NCBI RefSeq assembly: GCF_004345735.1
Contig: NZ_SLXL01000018.1
Span: forward strand, 1-38,509
Length of the DNA stretch: 38,509 bases
Direction of reading: 5' to 3'
Origin: Rhodovulum adriaticum
Lineage (GTDB): Bacteria > Pseudomonadota > Alphaproteobacteria > Rhodobacterales > Rhodobacteraceae
The notes below the pieces were generated by a model. The model was not told where the DNA came from, made no database searches, and saw only the letters and a list, made by a program, of their open reading frames with translations. This document shows, piece after piece, positions 26,468 through 35,019 of the stretch (within the stretch, counting starts at the first letter, position 1; every line of letters begins with the position of its first letter). Both the position numbers and the translations under genes were made by a program.

Positions 26468-27325
26468 TCAGAGGTCTGGCAGATCGCTCCCCACGGGCGG
26501 CGTGCCCAGGTTCAGGCCCGCGAAATCGAACAGTTTTGGGTCCAGCAGGTGGCTGGGCCGCGCGTTCATCAGGGCGCGGAACATCTTTTGGCGGCGGCCG
26601 GGGTGGTTGGCCTCCCACCCGTCCAGCAGGGCCTTGACCTGCATGCGTTGCAGGCCGTCCTGGCTGCCGCACAGGTTGCAGGGGATGATGGGGTAGTCCA
26701 TCGCGCGGGCGAATTTCTCGCAATCGGCCTCGGCCACATGGGCGAGCGGGCGGTAGACGAACAGGTCGCCCTCTTCGTTCACCAGTTTCGGCGGCATCGT
26801 CGCCAGGCGCGAGCCGTGGAAGAGGTTCATGAAGAAGGTTTCCAGGATGTCGTCCCGGTGGTGGCCCAGCACCACGGCCGAGCATCCCTCTTCGCGTGCG
26901 ATGCGGTAAAGGTTGCCGCGCCGCAGGCGGGAACACAGCGCGCAATAGGTCCGGCCCTGGGGGATCTTGTCCATGACGATGGAATAGGTGTCCTGATACT
27001 CGATCCGGTGGGGCACCTGCATGCGCGTCAGAAAGTCTGGCAGGACGGTCGCCGGAAAGCCGGGCTGGCCCTGGTCCAGATTGCAGGCCAGCAGGTCCAC
27101 GGGGAGCAGGCCGCGCCATTTCAGCTCGTGCAGGACGGCCAGCAGGGTAAAGCTGTCCTTGCCGCCCGACAGGCACACCAGCCAGCGCGCGCCGCGTTCG
27201 ATCATGCCGTATTGCTCGATCGCCTCGCGGGTCTGGCGCACGATACGCTTGCGCAGCTTCTTGAACTCGGTCGACGAGGGCGCGCCGTGAAACAACGGGT
27301 GGATGTCGTCGGCGTTGTCGAACAT
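26468..27325 (-). CDS. ttcA: tRNA 2-thiocytidine synthetase TtcA
   Basis: The 285-residue enzyme forms 2-thiocytidine at tRNA position 32 using ATP and an iron-sulfur cluster. The PP-loop SGGKDS (53-58) and two CxxC pairs, CALC (about 131-134) and CNLC (about 222-225), are present. The ATG at 27325 shares its A with the stop of yidD (TGATG), so a longer reading through yidD is rejected. Having ttcA between yidD and yidC breaks the common rnpA-yidD-yidC order. Confidence 0.95.
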   Translation of the reverse strand: MFDNADDIHPLFHGAPSSTEFKKLRKRIVRQTREAIEQYGMIERGARWLVCLSGGKDSFTLLAVLHELKWRGLLPVDLLACNLDQGQPGFPATVLPDFLTRMQVPHRIEYQDTYSIVMDKIPQGRTYCALCSRLRRGNLYRIAREEGCSAVVLGHHRDDILETFFMNLFHGSRLATMPPKLVNEEGDLFVYRPLAHVAEADCEKFARAMDYPIIPCNLCGSQDGLQRMQVKALLDGWEANHPGRRQKMFRALMNARPSHLLDPKLFDFAGLNLGTPPVGSDLPDL

Positions 27326-27567
27326 CAGCTTTCGCCCTTGTCCTTGGGGTCGGGCACCGGGTCGTAGCCGCAGCCGCCCCAGGGGTTGCAGCGCGCGATG
27401 CGCTTGACGGCCATCCATCCCCCCTTGATCGCGCCGTGTTTTTCCAGCGCCTCCAGCGCGTAGGCCGAACAGGTCGGCTGATAGCGGCAGTTGAACCCGA
27501 TCCAGGGGCTGAGGATCAGCCGGTAGGCGCGGATCGGCAGGGCGAACAGGCGGGCGAGCGGCGTCAT
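27325..27567 (-). CDS. yidD: membrane protein insertion efficiency factor YidD
   Basis: The 80-residue protein has the YidD core: [20 protein letters not shown] (about 18-37) with conserved cysteines and [19 protein letters not shown]. It lies near the inner membrane and helps YidC-dependent insertion. The start overlaps the rnpA stop as ATGA and its stop overlaps the ttcA start by one base. Confidence 0.96.
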   Translation of the reverse strand: MTPLARLFALPIRAYRLILSPWIGFNCRYQPTCSAYALEALEKHGAIKGGWMAVKRIARCNPWGGCGYDPVPDPKDKGES

Positions 27568-27986
27568 TGGCTGTCTCCGTGCACCTTGGCCAGCGCCCGG
27601 CGCAAATCGTCCTGCATGCGAGCAAAATCGCGCGTTGCGGTCGCGTCGCGCCGTCCGATCAGGACGTAATCCCAGCCCGCGCGCCCATGTGTGGGCAGGA
27701 CCGCGCGCGCGATTTCGCGCAACCGGCGCTTGGCGCGGTTGCGGGCCACGGCGTTGCCCACCTTTTTCGAGCAGGTAAAGCCCACGCGGATGCCCTGTGC
27801 CGGTTCATCGGGGGCGCGGCGCCGGGCTTGCAGCATAAAGGCCGCCGCGCCCTGTCGCCGGGCGCGCGCCGCGCGCAGGAAATCGGCGCGCTTCTTCAAT
27901 ACTGTCAGGCATGACGAAACCGCCGGATGCGCGGTTGCGGCCTCCGGCGTTTCGGGTGCCACACCTGCCCCCGGCGGTGTCATCAT
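27564..27986 (-). CDS. rnpA: ribonuclease P protein component
   Basis: The 140-residue basic protein helps RNase P RNA cut tRNA leaders. The family core [10 protein letters not shown] (about 32-41) and the RNR motif [12 protein letters not shown] (about 79-90) are clear. About 30 residues precede the core, more than in E. coli, but a similar extension is usual in this group. Two ATG codons (27986, 27983) are adjacent. rpmH ends 20 bases upstream. Confidence 0.95.
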   Translation of the reverse strand: MMTPPGAGVAPETPEAATAHPAVSSCLTVLKKRADFLRAARARRQGAAAFMLQARRRAPDEPAQGIRVGFTCSKKVGNAVARNRAKRRLREIARAVLPTHGRAGWDYVLIGRRDATATRDFARMQDDLRRALAKVHGDSQ

Positions 27987-28006
27987 GTCACGCGCTGGCG
28001 TTGGAA

Positions 28007-28141
28007 TTACGCGCTCAGCTTTTTCCGGCCGCGGACGCGGCGGGCGTTCAGGATCTTGCGGCCGGCCTTGGTGGCCATGCGCGCGCGGAAACCGTGGCGC
28101 CGCTTGCGGACCAGGTTCGAGGGTTGATAGGTGCGTTTCAT
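28007..28141 (-). CDS. rpmH: 50S ribosomal protein L34
   Basis: The 44-residue protein [20 protein letters not shown] is L34, recognised over its whole length including the [10 protein letters not shown] end. The start at 28141 is certain from the family; a longer upstream in-frame reading is not coding. It leads the rpmH-rnpA-yidD-ttcA row and has a good promoter about 70 bases upstream. Confidence 0.98.
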   Translation of the reverse strand: MKRTYQPSNLVRKRRHGFRARMATKAGRKILNARRVRGRKKLSA

Positions 28142-28211
28142 CGCGCTTCGCTCCGTCAGATCAGGCCAGATCCATAGCGGATTCGAAGGCCCCATGTCAT
28201 TCGAAACCCGG

Positions 28212-28240
28212 TCTTTAGGGGCTGAGTTCGGCAAAGTCAA
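28212..28240 (-). promoter_or_regulatory. likely rpmH promoter
   Basis: On the reverse strand TTGACT (28240-28235) and TAAAGA (28217-28212) are separated by exactly 17 bases. Transcription would start about 65 bases before the rpmH ATG. This is among the best sigma-70-like sites in the window. Confidence 0.75.
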
Positions 28241-28424
28241 TTCGCCCTGGCCCGGTTTTACGGCAACAAGGGCGCTTTACTTGCAAGCGGCGTGTTATTG
28301 CCCGGTTGTCATCGCAGCACAAAGGGCTGTTAGCCTTTCACCCCCTATCAAGGCCCTGTGAGGGGCCTGTCACCGCCCGCGGCCGGGTGCATCTATCATG
28401 TGCGGAACACCGAAGGACGACAAG

Positions 28425-29153
28425 ATGAGCGATACACCCCAAGACGGCCGGGCGGCCCCGTGGCGCAGGCTGCCCCTGATCGTAGTGCTGCTGGGCGCGC
28501 TGGTCGGGGCGATAGCCTTGCGCGACCAGTTGTCCTTTGCCGCGCTGGCCGAGAATCGCGAGGCGTTGATCGCCTTTCGCGACGCCAATTACGCGGGCAC
28601 CGTGCTGGGGTTCATTGCCGTCTATGTGCTGATCGTGGCGTTCTCGCTGCCCGGCGCGACGGTCGCGACGCTGGCGGGCGGGTTTTTGTTCGGGGTCTTT
28701 CCGGGCGTGTTGTTCAACGTGGCGGCGGCCACCATGGGCGCGGTGCTGATCTTTTCGGCGGCGCGCCTGGGCTGGGGAGAGCGGCTGTCGGCCCGGCTGG
28801 ATGCCAGCGAGGGGCGTATCCGCCGCCTGCGCGAGGGGCTGCGCGCAAACGAACTGTCGGTGCTTTTCCTGATCCGGCTGGTGCCGGCGGTGCCCTTCTT
28901 CGTGGCGAACCTGTTGCCCGCGCTGGTGGGGGTCGGGCTGGGGCGGTTCGCCTTCACCACCTTTTTCGGGATCATGCCGGGGGCGCTGGTCTACACTTGG
29001 GTCGGGGCCGGTCTGGGGGGCGTCTTCGCGCGCGGTGAAACCCCCGACCTTGGGATCATCTTCGAGCCGCAGATATTGGCACCCCTGCTGGCGCTGGCGG
29101 CGCTGGCCGCGCTGCCGATGGTGGTTCGACTGTTTCGCCGCAAGGAGGTCTAG
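28425..29153 (+). CDS. VTT (TVP38/TMEM64, DedA-like) membrane protein
   Basis: The 242-residue inner-membrane protein has TM1 (about 15-33) and the VTT domain with FSLPGATVATLAGGFLFG (about 75-92), the glycine-rich turn, and FLIRLVPAVPFFVANLLPAL (about 147-166) with the conserved Arg. The family scrambles or moves lipids or small molecules; the function here is open. ATG at 28425 follows GAAGGACGACAAG. The flavoprotein begins three bases after the stop, so the pair is one operon, an association I know from other bacteria. Confidence 0.88.
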   Translation: MSDTPQDGRAAPWRRLPLIVVLLGALVGAIALRDQLSFAALAENREALIAFRDANYAGTVLGFIAVYVLIVAFSLPGATVATLAGGFLFGVFPGVLFNVAAATMGAVLIFSAARLGWGERLSARLDASEGRIRRLREGLRANELSVLFLIRLVPAVPFFVANLLPALVGVGLGRFAFTTFFGIMPGALVYTWVGAGLGGVFARGETPDLGIIFEPQILAPLLALAALAALPMVVRLFRRKEV

Positions 29154-29156
29154 GCC

Positions 29157-30569
29157 ATGGCGCGGATCAAGACGGATCTATGCATCATCGGCGCCGGGTC
29201 CGGCGGGCTGTCGCTGGCGGCGGGCGCGGTGCAGATGGGCGCGCGCGTCGTTCTGGTCGAGGGGCACAAGATGGGCGGCGATTGCCTGAACTATGGCTGC
29301 GTGCCCTCCAAGGCGCTGCTGTCGGCCGCCCATGTCGCGCAGACGATTCGCGCCGGGGGGTGCGGGATCGCGGGGGCAGAACCGCAGGTGGATTATGCCG
29401 CCGCCATGGATCATGTGCGCCAGGCCATAGCCACAATCGAACCCCATGACAGCGTCGAACGGTTCGAGGGGCTGGGCGTGCGCGTGATCCGCGGCTGGGG
29501 CCGGTTCACCGGCCCGCGCGCGTTGCAGGTGGGTGACGACGTGATCCGTGCCCGGCGCTATGTCATCGCGACAGGGTCGCGCCCGGTGGTGCCGCCGATC
29601 CCTGGACTGGGTGATGTGCCCTACCTGACGAACGAAACCCTGTTCGATCTGCGCACCCGGCCCGATCACCTGCTGGTCATCGGCGGCGGCCCTATCGGGC
29701 TGGAAATGGCGCAGGCCCATGCACGCCTGGGCGCGCAGGTCACGGTGATAGAGGGCGCGCAGGCCCTGGGGCGCGAGGATGCGGAACTGCGCGCGGTGGT
29801 GCTGGACCGGCTGCGGGCCGAGGGCGTGCGGATCGTCGAGGGCGCGGCGGTCGAACGGGTGGCCGGCACGGGCGGCGCGATCACGGTCCAGACGGGGCAG
29901 GGCGCGTTTACCGGCACGCACCTGCTGGTCGCGGTCGGGCGCAAACCTGCACTGGACCAGTTGAACCTGGACGCGGCGGGCGTGGAGGTGAAGGACGGGC
30001 GCCTGAACCTGGATCGCGGGCTGCGCACGACCAACCGCCGGATCTATGCCATCGGCGACGCGGCGGGCGGCGCGCAATTCACCCATCTTGCGGGCTATCA
30101 GGCCGGGGTGGTGATCCGCCCCATCCTGCTGGGCCTGCCCGCGCGGGCGCGGGCCGATCACATCCCCCGCGTAACCTATACCGATCCCGAACTGGCCCAG
30201 ATCGGCCAGACCGAGGAGGAGGCCCGCGCCGCCCATGGCGACAGGCTGACCGTCGCGCGGTCCGAATTCGCGGGCAATGACCGCGCGATTGCAAGCGGCC
30301 GGACCCACGGTGCGATCAAGGTAATGGTGGTCAAGGGGCGGCCCGTGGGTGTCGCCATCGCCGGGCCGGATGCGGGCGAGTTGATGGCCCCCTGGGCGCT
30401 GGCGGTCGCGAATGGCTTGAAAATGGGCGCCGTTGCCGCCACGGTTTTGCCTTATCCGACCCTCGGGGAGGTTAACAAGCGCGCGGCGGGTGCCTATTTC
30501 TCGCCCAAACTATTTGAAAATCCGTGGGTGAAACGGGGCGTCAGGCTGGTGCAGGCCCTCGTCCCCTAG
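29157..30569 (+). CDS. mercuric reductase-like FAD disulfide oxidoreductase
   Basis: The 470-residue protein has the FAD motif IIGAGSGG (10-17), the redox-active pair in GGDCLNYGCVPSK (C43 and C48), the NAD(P) motif VIGGGPIGLEMA (about 175-186), FAD motif IYAIGDAAG and a C-terminal dimerisation domain. Where lipoamide dehydrogenase and glutathione reductase have the HxxxxE base pair, this protein has YPTLGE (Tyr near 433), so the His is missing. No N-terminal metal-binding domain and no C-terminal cysteine pair of MerA are seen; true mercury reduction is therefore unlikely. It is coupled to the VTT gene. Confidence 0.9.
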   Translation: MARIKTDLCIIGAGSGGLSLAAGAVQMGARVVLVEGHKMGGDCLNYGCVPSKALLSAAHVAQTIRAGGCGIAGAEPQVDYAAAMDHVRQAIATIEPHDSVERFEGLGVRVIRGWGRFTGPRALQVGDDVIRARRYVIATGSRPVVPPIPGLGDVPYLTNETLFDLRTRPDHLLVIGGGPIGLEMAQAHARLGAQVTVIEGAQALGREDAELRAVVLDRLRAEGVRIVEGAAVERVAGTGGAITVQTGQGAFTGTHLLVAVGRKPALDQLNLDAAGVEVKDGRLNLDRGLRTTNRRIYAIGDAAGGAQFTHLAGYQAGVVIRPILLGLPARARADHIPRVTYTDPELAQIGQTEEEARAAHGDRLTVARSEFAGNDRAIASGRTHGAIKVMVVKGRPVGVAIAGPDAGELMAPWALAVANGLKMGAVAATVLPYPTLGEVNKRAAGAYFSPKLFENPWVKRGVRLVQALVP

Positions 30570-30591
30570 CCCGCGGGGGCATAAGGCGGCG

Positions 30592-32001
30592 ATGGTCCTG
30601 AACTCACTTTCCGGCCGGTTCCTGCTCTTGACGATCATTTTCGTCATGCTGGCCGAGGTGTTGATCTTCGTTCCTTCCGTCGCGCGGTTCCGCGAGGATT
30701 TCCTGCTGTCGCGGCTGGAACGGGCGCAGATCGCCTCGCTCGCGCTTCTGGCCACGGACGAGATGATCGGCCCCGAGCTGGAGGCCGAGTTGCTGGAAAA
30801 CGCGGGCGTCTACAACGTGGTGCTGCGCCGCGACCAGGCGCGCGAACTGGTGCTGTCCTCGCCCATCCCCGAACCCATCAGCGAAAGCCACGATTTGCGC
30901 GATGCCGGCCCGCCCCGGCTGGTGGCCGATGCGCTGAACCGGCTGGCTGATCCCACCCCGCGCATCATCCGCGTGATCGGCGAACCCGTACGCGAGGGCG
31001 GCCAGCTGATCGAGGTGACGATGAACACCGCGCCGCTGCGCGCGGCGATGATCGAATACGGGCTGCGCATCCTGCTGTTGTCGGCGGTGATCTCCGTTCT
31101 GACGGCGCTGTTGTTGTTCCTGGCGGTGCAGCGGTTGCTGGTCCTGCCGATCAAGCGGGTGGTGCGCGCCATGCAGGTCTATTCCGAGGCGCCAGAGGAC
31201 AACCGCCGCATCATCGTGCCGCGCGCCTCTGTCCGCGAGTTGCACGAGGCCGAAACCACCCTGCAATCGCTGCAAACGGAACTGACCGCCGCCCTGCGCC
31301 AAAAGGAACGGCTGGCCCAGCTGGGCAGCGCGGTTGCCAAGATCAGCCACGACCTGCGCAACATCCTGTCCACCGCGCAACTGTTCGCCGACCGGATGGA
31401 GGGCAGCGAAGACCCGACGGTGAAGCGCGCCGCGCCCAAGCTGGTGGGGTCTATCAGCCGGGCCGTGAACCTGTGCGAAACCACGCTGGCCTTTGGCCGG
31501 GTGCAGGAGCCGCCGCCCAGGCTGGAACGGGTGGCGGTGGCCGCCATCGTGGCCGAGGCGCTGGAGGCCGAGCAACTGGCCGCCGCCGACAGCGAGATAG
31601 AGTTCGTGCAAGAGGTGCCTGCGGGCCTGATCCTGCGGGCCGATCCCGAACAGCTGTATCGTGTTCTGTCCAACCTGATGCGAAACGCGCGCCAGGCGAT
31701 TGCGGCCCAGGGTCAGCCCGGCCGGATCGTGATCCGCGCCGACGAGGATGAAAACACCTGGACGATCGAGGTCAGCGATACCGGCCCGGGCCTGCCCCCC
31801 AAAGCGCGCGAACACCTGTTCCAGCCTTTCCAGGGGGGCACGCGCAAAGGCGGTACGGGCCTGGGGCTGGCAATTTCCGCCGAACTGGTGCGCGGCCATG
31901 GCGGCCGGCTGGATCTGGTGCGCACCGGGGCAGAGGGTACGGTTTTCGCCATCCGCCTGCCCAAGGGTGCCACGCTGGTCGCCGCCGTTCCGGCACAGTG
32001 A
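30592..32001 (+). CDS. orphan sensor histidine kinase
   Basis: The 469-residue protein has TM1 (about 10-28), a periplasmic sensor region (about 29-155), TM2 (about 160-182), a HAMP-like linker, an H box KISHDLRN with the phosphorylated His at 253, an N box NLMRNARQAI, and ATP-lid motifs DTGPGLP and GGTGLGLAIS. No response regulator is adjacent, so its partner is elsewhere. It starts 22 bases after the flavoprotein and could be co-transcribed with it, suggesting a shared envelope or redox signal by context only. The tRNA-Arg gene follows. Confidence 0.92.
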   Translation: MVLNSLSGRFLLLTIIFVMLAEVLIFVPSVARFREDFLLSRLERAQIASLALLATDEMIGPELEAELLENAGVYNVVLRRDQARELVLSSPIPEPISESHDLRDAGPPRLVADALNRLADPTPRIIRVIGEPVREGGQLIEVTMNTAPLRAAMIEYGLRILLLSAVISVLTALLLFLAVQRLLVLPIKRVVRAMQVYSEAPEDNRRIIVPRASVRELHEAETTLQSLQTELTAALRQKERLAQLGSAVAKISHDLRNILSTAQLFADRMEGSEDPTVKRAAPKLVGSISRAVNLCETTLAFGRVQEPPPRLERVAVAAIVAEALEAEQLAAADSEIEFVQEVPAGLILRADPEQLYRVLSNLMRNARQAIAAQGQPGRIVIRADEDENTWTIEVSDTGPGLPPKAREHLFQPFQGGTRKGGTGLGLAISAELVRGHGGRLDLVRTGAEGTVFAIRLPKGATLVAAVPAQ

Positions 32002-32068
32002 GTTTTGCGGATTTCTTGGAATTCGCCCCTTGCAAAGCCCGGCAGGCGGCGATAGATGAAGCCTCCAC

Positions 32069-32145
32069 GCGCTGGTAGCTCAGTTGGATAGAGTACTTGA
32101 CTACGAATCAAGGGGTCGGGGGTTCGAATCCTCCCCAGCGCGCCA
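32069..32145 (+). tRNA. tRNA-Arg (ACG anticodon), island attachment site
   Basis: The acceptor strand GCGCTGG (32069-32075) pairs perfectly with CCAGCGC (32135-32141), followed by G and encoded CCA. The anticodon ACG is at 32103-32105 in the loop CTACGAA, and the T loop is GTTCGAATC. An integrase gene reading toward it begins 344 bases downstream, so the 3' end of this tRNA is the likely attachment site. No second copy of its 3' end is seen up to 38509. Confidence 0.97.
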
Positions 32146-32435
32146 CTCCCCTCTAGAAAGTCTTGAAAAACAAAGGTTTTCTACCGTTTTTGTCTAAGGT
32201 CATGCAGCTATTAGACAATGCTCCCCCTCTTCCGTGCCGTGAGAGCAGCTGTTGGGCGTGGAATCGCGGATAAGAAATTCGCTTGCACGTGGCCATTTTG
32301 TAACGGCCAGAGATTGTTGCGGGCACGTCGGAAATCGCGGCGGTTGGGGCTTCGATCTGCCGATCATCCTGTTTTGGTAACCTCGCGCTTTCTGATTTGA
32401 TCGCGAACCTCCACGTGAGGTTCTGAATACGAAGA
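32146..32435. other. island junction region, no gene seen
   Basis: The stretch is poorer in GC than its surroundings, especially 32150-32220. Imperfect GAAAA/GTTTTC arms followed by CCGTTTTTG (about 32164-32193) may terminate the tRNA transcript. GAACCTC and GAGGTTC (32405-32423) form a small hairpin. Short open frames exist but show no family features or ribosome sites. Confidence 0.5.
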
Positions 32436-32460
32436 GGGCCCACCACAACGTGGTGGGCCC
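32436..32460 (-). terminator. terminator-like hairpin behind the integrase gene
   Basis: GGGCCCACCAC (32436-32446) and GTGGTGGGCCC (32450-32460) form a perfect 11-base stem with a three-base loop. On the reverse strand TCTTCGTATT follows. It lies 28 bases after the integrase stop. Confidence 0.7.
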
Positions 32461-32488
32461 CCTAAAGGCGGTCGGTCGATGAAACGGG

Positions 32489-33610
32489 TCAGAAGAACTC
32501 CCCAGTCTCCAGGACCGAAGGACTCGGTGTCAGCAGGAGGCGCCGGTTTACCCTCTTCGTGTAACGCTCAACCTCTTTCAGGGATTCATGCCCGCTCCAT
32601 GCGGCGATCTGGTGCGTGGTCGCGCCGCGCTCGGCGTGAAGGATCATGCGTGACTTGCGAAGCCCATGTGAGCTGCGATCTTCGGGAAGTGTAGCCTCGG
32701 TTGCCGCCTCCGAGAACCAGCTTGAGGCTGCCTTTCGCGATCGCTGCTGCCCAAAGATCGTCTGGATAAAGAACATCCGCCCGTCACCCATCGCCTCGAG
32801 GGCCCGGAGCAAGTGATCGCGGTCTTCCGGGACGGCGAAGTCCGGCAGATCGCGGTACAGCGGTACACTCACATCGCTTTTCGTTTTCTGCTGAATGAAG
32901 TTGATCCAGCCCTCGGCGTCGATGTTCTTGGGGCCGAGGCCGACGGCATCCGACATGCGGCACCCGCACCAAAAGATCGTTTCGAAGGCCGCGCGCTGTT
33001 CGGTTCCGTAAGTCCAGCGCGCGCGGAAATTTTCGATCTCGGCGAAGGTCCAGGGGATATGGCCTTGGGTGCTTGGCGTGCTGACCTTCTGGATGCCCGT
33101 TGTCACGTCTTCTGCGACGATTTCGGCGTAGGTGGCGAATTTGAAAAGGGCGCGCCAGGTCTTGAGCCGCTCGTTTGCCGGGTTCGGCGACAACGCGCCC
33201 ATGTCGGCCTTGATATGCCGACTCTCGATGCGATTGAACGGAACCTTCCCGATCGCGCCGTCTTTCTGGCAGCAGAGGCGGTTCATGTCCCGGCGTCTTA
33301 CGTCTTGATAGCTTTCAGACAATTTCTTGAAATCGTTGCTTGCCATGTACCGGCTGACGACGTGCTGTACGGAATTCACAACGACATGCTTAGGCGCTGC
33401 CTTCGGCTTCAACCCGACCTCCGCTTCGAAATAGGCGGCGAGGAAATCCGGGTGATCCTCAGGCAAATGTGCGGGAAGAGGCGTGTTCGTTGCGCGGTGG
33501 TACACGTAGTATTTTCCGCCGATTTCGTACCGTTTCAGGCCCTTCAATTTGGCGCCCCGACGCCGAAGAGGCTGTCCACCTCGGCGCTGTTCGTGCTGTT
33601 CGCTCTGCAA
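32489..33610 (-). CDS. int: tyrosine-type integrase of the tRNA-Arg island
   Basis: The 373-residue recombinase has a short N-terminal arm-type part, a core-binding region (about 75-165) and the catalytic domain with R218 (CGCRMSDAVG), K242, H315 and R318 (SHGLRKSR), H341 (WSGHESL) and the nucleophile Y350 (VERYTKR). It should integrate and excise the island at the tRNA-Arg 3' end. The start is TTG at 33610, chosen because AAGGAG stands seven bases upstream; it overlaps the excisionase gene by 67 bases. A TTG at 33547 that overlaps the excisionase stop (TTGA) is the alternative and would lose 21 residues. Confidence 0.93.
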   Translation of the reverse strand: MQSEQHEQRRGGQPLRRRGAKLKGLKRYEIGGKYYVYHRATNTPLPAHLPEDHPDFLAAYFEAEVGLKPKAAPKHVVVNSVQHVVSRYMASNDFKKLSESYQDVRRRDMNRLCCQKDGAIGKVPFNRIESRHIKADMGALSPNPANERLKTWRALFKFATYAEIVAEDVTTGIQKVSTPSTQGHIPWTFAEIENFRARWTYGTEQRAAFETIFWCGCRMSDAVGLGPKNIDAEGWINFIQQKTKSDVSVPLYRDLPDFAVPEDRDHLLRALEAMGDGRMFFIQTIFGQQRSRKAASSWFSEAATEATLPEDRSSHGLRKSRMILHAERGATTHQIAAWSGHESLKEVERYTKRVNRRLLLTPSPSVLETGEFF

Positions 33611-33798
33611 TTTGCTGCTCCTTCGTAGGGGAGTTCATCCGCCCAGGCATCGAGATCGCGAATGTCGAAGAGCTTGTTTCCCTCCGACACACGCCGAGGG
33701 ATCCCCGTTGTCAGCAGCTTGCTCTCGGATATCCCGAGGTAATGCGCGGCAGCCGGTGCTTTCAGAAGCCGCGGTGCAAACGCGAAACTACGCGACAT
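33544..33798 (-). CDS. excisionase-like helix-turn-helix protein
   Basis: The 84-residue protein has a MerR/AlpA-type winged helix: LLKAPAAAHYLGISESKL (about 11-28), then IPRRVSEGNKLFDIRDLDAWADEL. Such proteins bend attachment site DNA and direct excision, or activate int. The ATG at 33798 is chosen because GAGAGGAG lies six bases upstream; two earlier ATGs in frame are less well placed. It overlaps int. Confidence 0.85.
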   Translation of the reverse strand: MSRSFAFAPRLLKAPAAAHYLGISESKLLTTGIPRRVSEGNKLFDIRDLDAWADELPYEGAANCRANSTNSAEVDSLFGVGAPN

Positions 33799-34089
33799 CG
33801 CCATCTCCTCTCGGCAATTGAACATCGCCGTCCAAGCTCCTGCTGATGGTCACCCATCGCGCTGACTGGCCGAAAAGTCTGTTTTCGGCGAGGTCCAGGT
33901 TGAGGGGTATCGGCATGCTCGGTCTTGATCCTGTGGGGTGTTTCCGTTGGTCTGGAGGACGAGGGAGGCCCCGTCCGACGAGAACGTTGTTTCGTGTTCC
34001 CAGAGACGGAAACGCGAAACGTGATTTTTCTTCGGGTGCGGGCCCGCGGCCCGCACCCTCGCGCATAAACAGCGCTTTCTTTGAGGGGT
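33799..34089. other. gap upstream of the excisionase gene with two hairpins
   Basis: No gene is seen. GCCGAAAA (33869-33876) and TTTTCGGC (33882-33889) form a perfect hairpin about 70 bases before the excisionase start, a possible operator. A second perfect 11-base stem, GGGTGCGGGCC (34034-34044) with GGCCCGCACCC (34048-34058), lies behind the 34090 gene on the reverse strand and may end it, though no T run follows. Confidence 0.5.
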
Positions 34090-34518
34090 TCAGCTCAGCC
34101 CGAGGATAAAGCGCTCCGCCGCGAGGCGGTCGAGAACGTCCTGCCGCAGTGTGAGGAACGCTTCGAGCCGGTCGACGAGGGTCGAGAGCGCGCGGCCGCG
34201 GGCGCTGTATTCGACGACTTCCTGCACGATGCCAACCGAGTCACCCTCGGGGTCATGGAACCCGATGAATTCGCGGTGGCGACCGATTTCTTCGTTATCG
34301 CGCAGGACGCGGAGCCGACCGAGGGCGGCTTCGAACCCGCCTTCGAAGCGGGGGGCGAAGACGCGCCCATCGCGAAGCGGTGCGAGGCAGCGATCGAGGA
34401 ATCCATCGTCTTGGCTGTCGCCACAGGGTCGTGTTTCCTTGAAAAGCAAAGCAACACGGCGCCCCGCGCGGATGGCATCCACCACCTGATCCTCGAGATT
34501 CTGGGACTTTTTCTGCAT
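34090..34518 (-). CDS. island protein of unknown function
   Basis: I do not recognise this 142-residue soluble protein. It begins MQKKSQNLEDQVVDAIRAGR, has a mixed alpha/beta look, a central REFIGFHDPEGDSVGIV segment, and a helical C terminus rich in Leu, Arg and Asp. No signal peptide or membrane helix is visible. GAGAGGAGAT stands five bases before the ATG, supporting the start. It follows the 34603 gene on the same strand, with a hairpin between, so the two may be co-transcribed. Confidence 0.7.
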   Translation of the reverse strand: MQKKSQNLEDQVVDAIRAGRRVALLFKETRPCGDSQDDGFLDRCLAPLRDGRVFAPRFEGGFEAALGRLRVLRDNEEIGRHREFIGFHDPEGDSVGIVQEVVEYSARGRALSTLVDRLEAFLTLRQDVLDRLAAERFILGLS

Positions 34519-34538
34519 GGAGTATCTCCTCTCATGGT

Positions 34539-34561
34539 CCGCCCCGCACCATGCGGGGCGG
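34539..34561 (-). promoter_or_regulatory. hairpin between the two unknown island genes
   Basis: CCGCCCCGCA (34539-34548) pairs perfectly with TGCGGGGCGG (34552-34561) around CCA. It lies about 20 bases before the start of the downstream gene on the reverse strand, so it could reduce read-through or protect the upstream message. Confidence 0.6.
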
Positions 34562-34602
34562 GGTCAATCGGAGCCGGCCCCGAAGGGCCAGCTTGGAGAG
34601 GA

Positions 34603-35019
34603 TCAGGCGGCGTCTTTGTAGCAGGGCGCGTGGCCGATATCGGTTTCCGCGACGGGGGCGAGTTCGCCCTGAGCGATCGCGCCCAGAACGTCGTAGAGAG
34701 CGTCCGCGAGAAGGCATATGTCCTCGACGACCGGGTCGGCAGGGGCGATTTCGGCAAAGCAGGCTGTCTCGACCCGGTCGGGATCGCCGACATTCTTCAG
34801 CGTCAGAAGCGCATGCAGATCGACCAGGCGCTGGCGCATCCGGCGCGTCATGCGGTGGCTTTCGCCGACCATTTCGATCAGGTCTCGGCTGCGCCGATAT
34901 GCCTGCTCTCCGCCAAGAAGGCGGCTGGCATTTAGAAGCGCGCTCTCATGTTCGAAAAAGAATGCGCGCACCGCTGCCATCTGCGCATGATCGTTCGTTG
35001 TCATTTGTCCGTGTGACAT
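34603..35019 (-). CDS. island protein of unknown function, helical
   Basis: This 138-residue protein is not recognised. It looks all-helical (FFFEHESALLNASRLLGG near 18-35; then ESHRMTRRMRQRLVDLHALL) with an acidic second half (ADPVVEDICLLADALYDVLG) and no membrane segment. The ATG at 35019 follows AAGGAG with six bases between, so an upstream in-frame start 15 codons earlier is rejected. It is the first of two same-strand unknown genes behind the recombinase pair. Confidence 0.7.
   Translation of the reverse strand: MSHGQMTTNDHAQMAAVRAFFFEHESALLNASRLLGGEQAYRRSRDLIEMVGESHRMTRRMRQRLVDLHALLTLKNVGDPDRVETACFAEIAPADPVVEDICLLADALYDVLGAIAQGELAPVAETDIGHAPCYKDAA

Noticed and set aside
32153-32446. 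A 97-codon reverse-strand open frame between tRNA-Arg and the integrase
   Set aside because: No ribosome site, no recognisable features, and it overlaps the integrase terminator hairpin.
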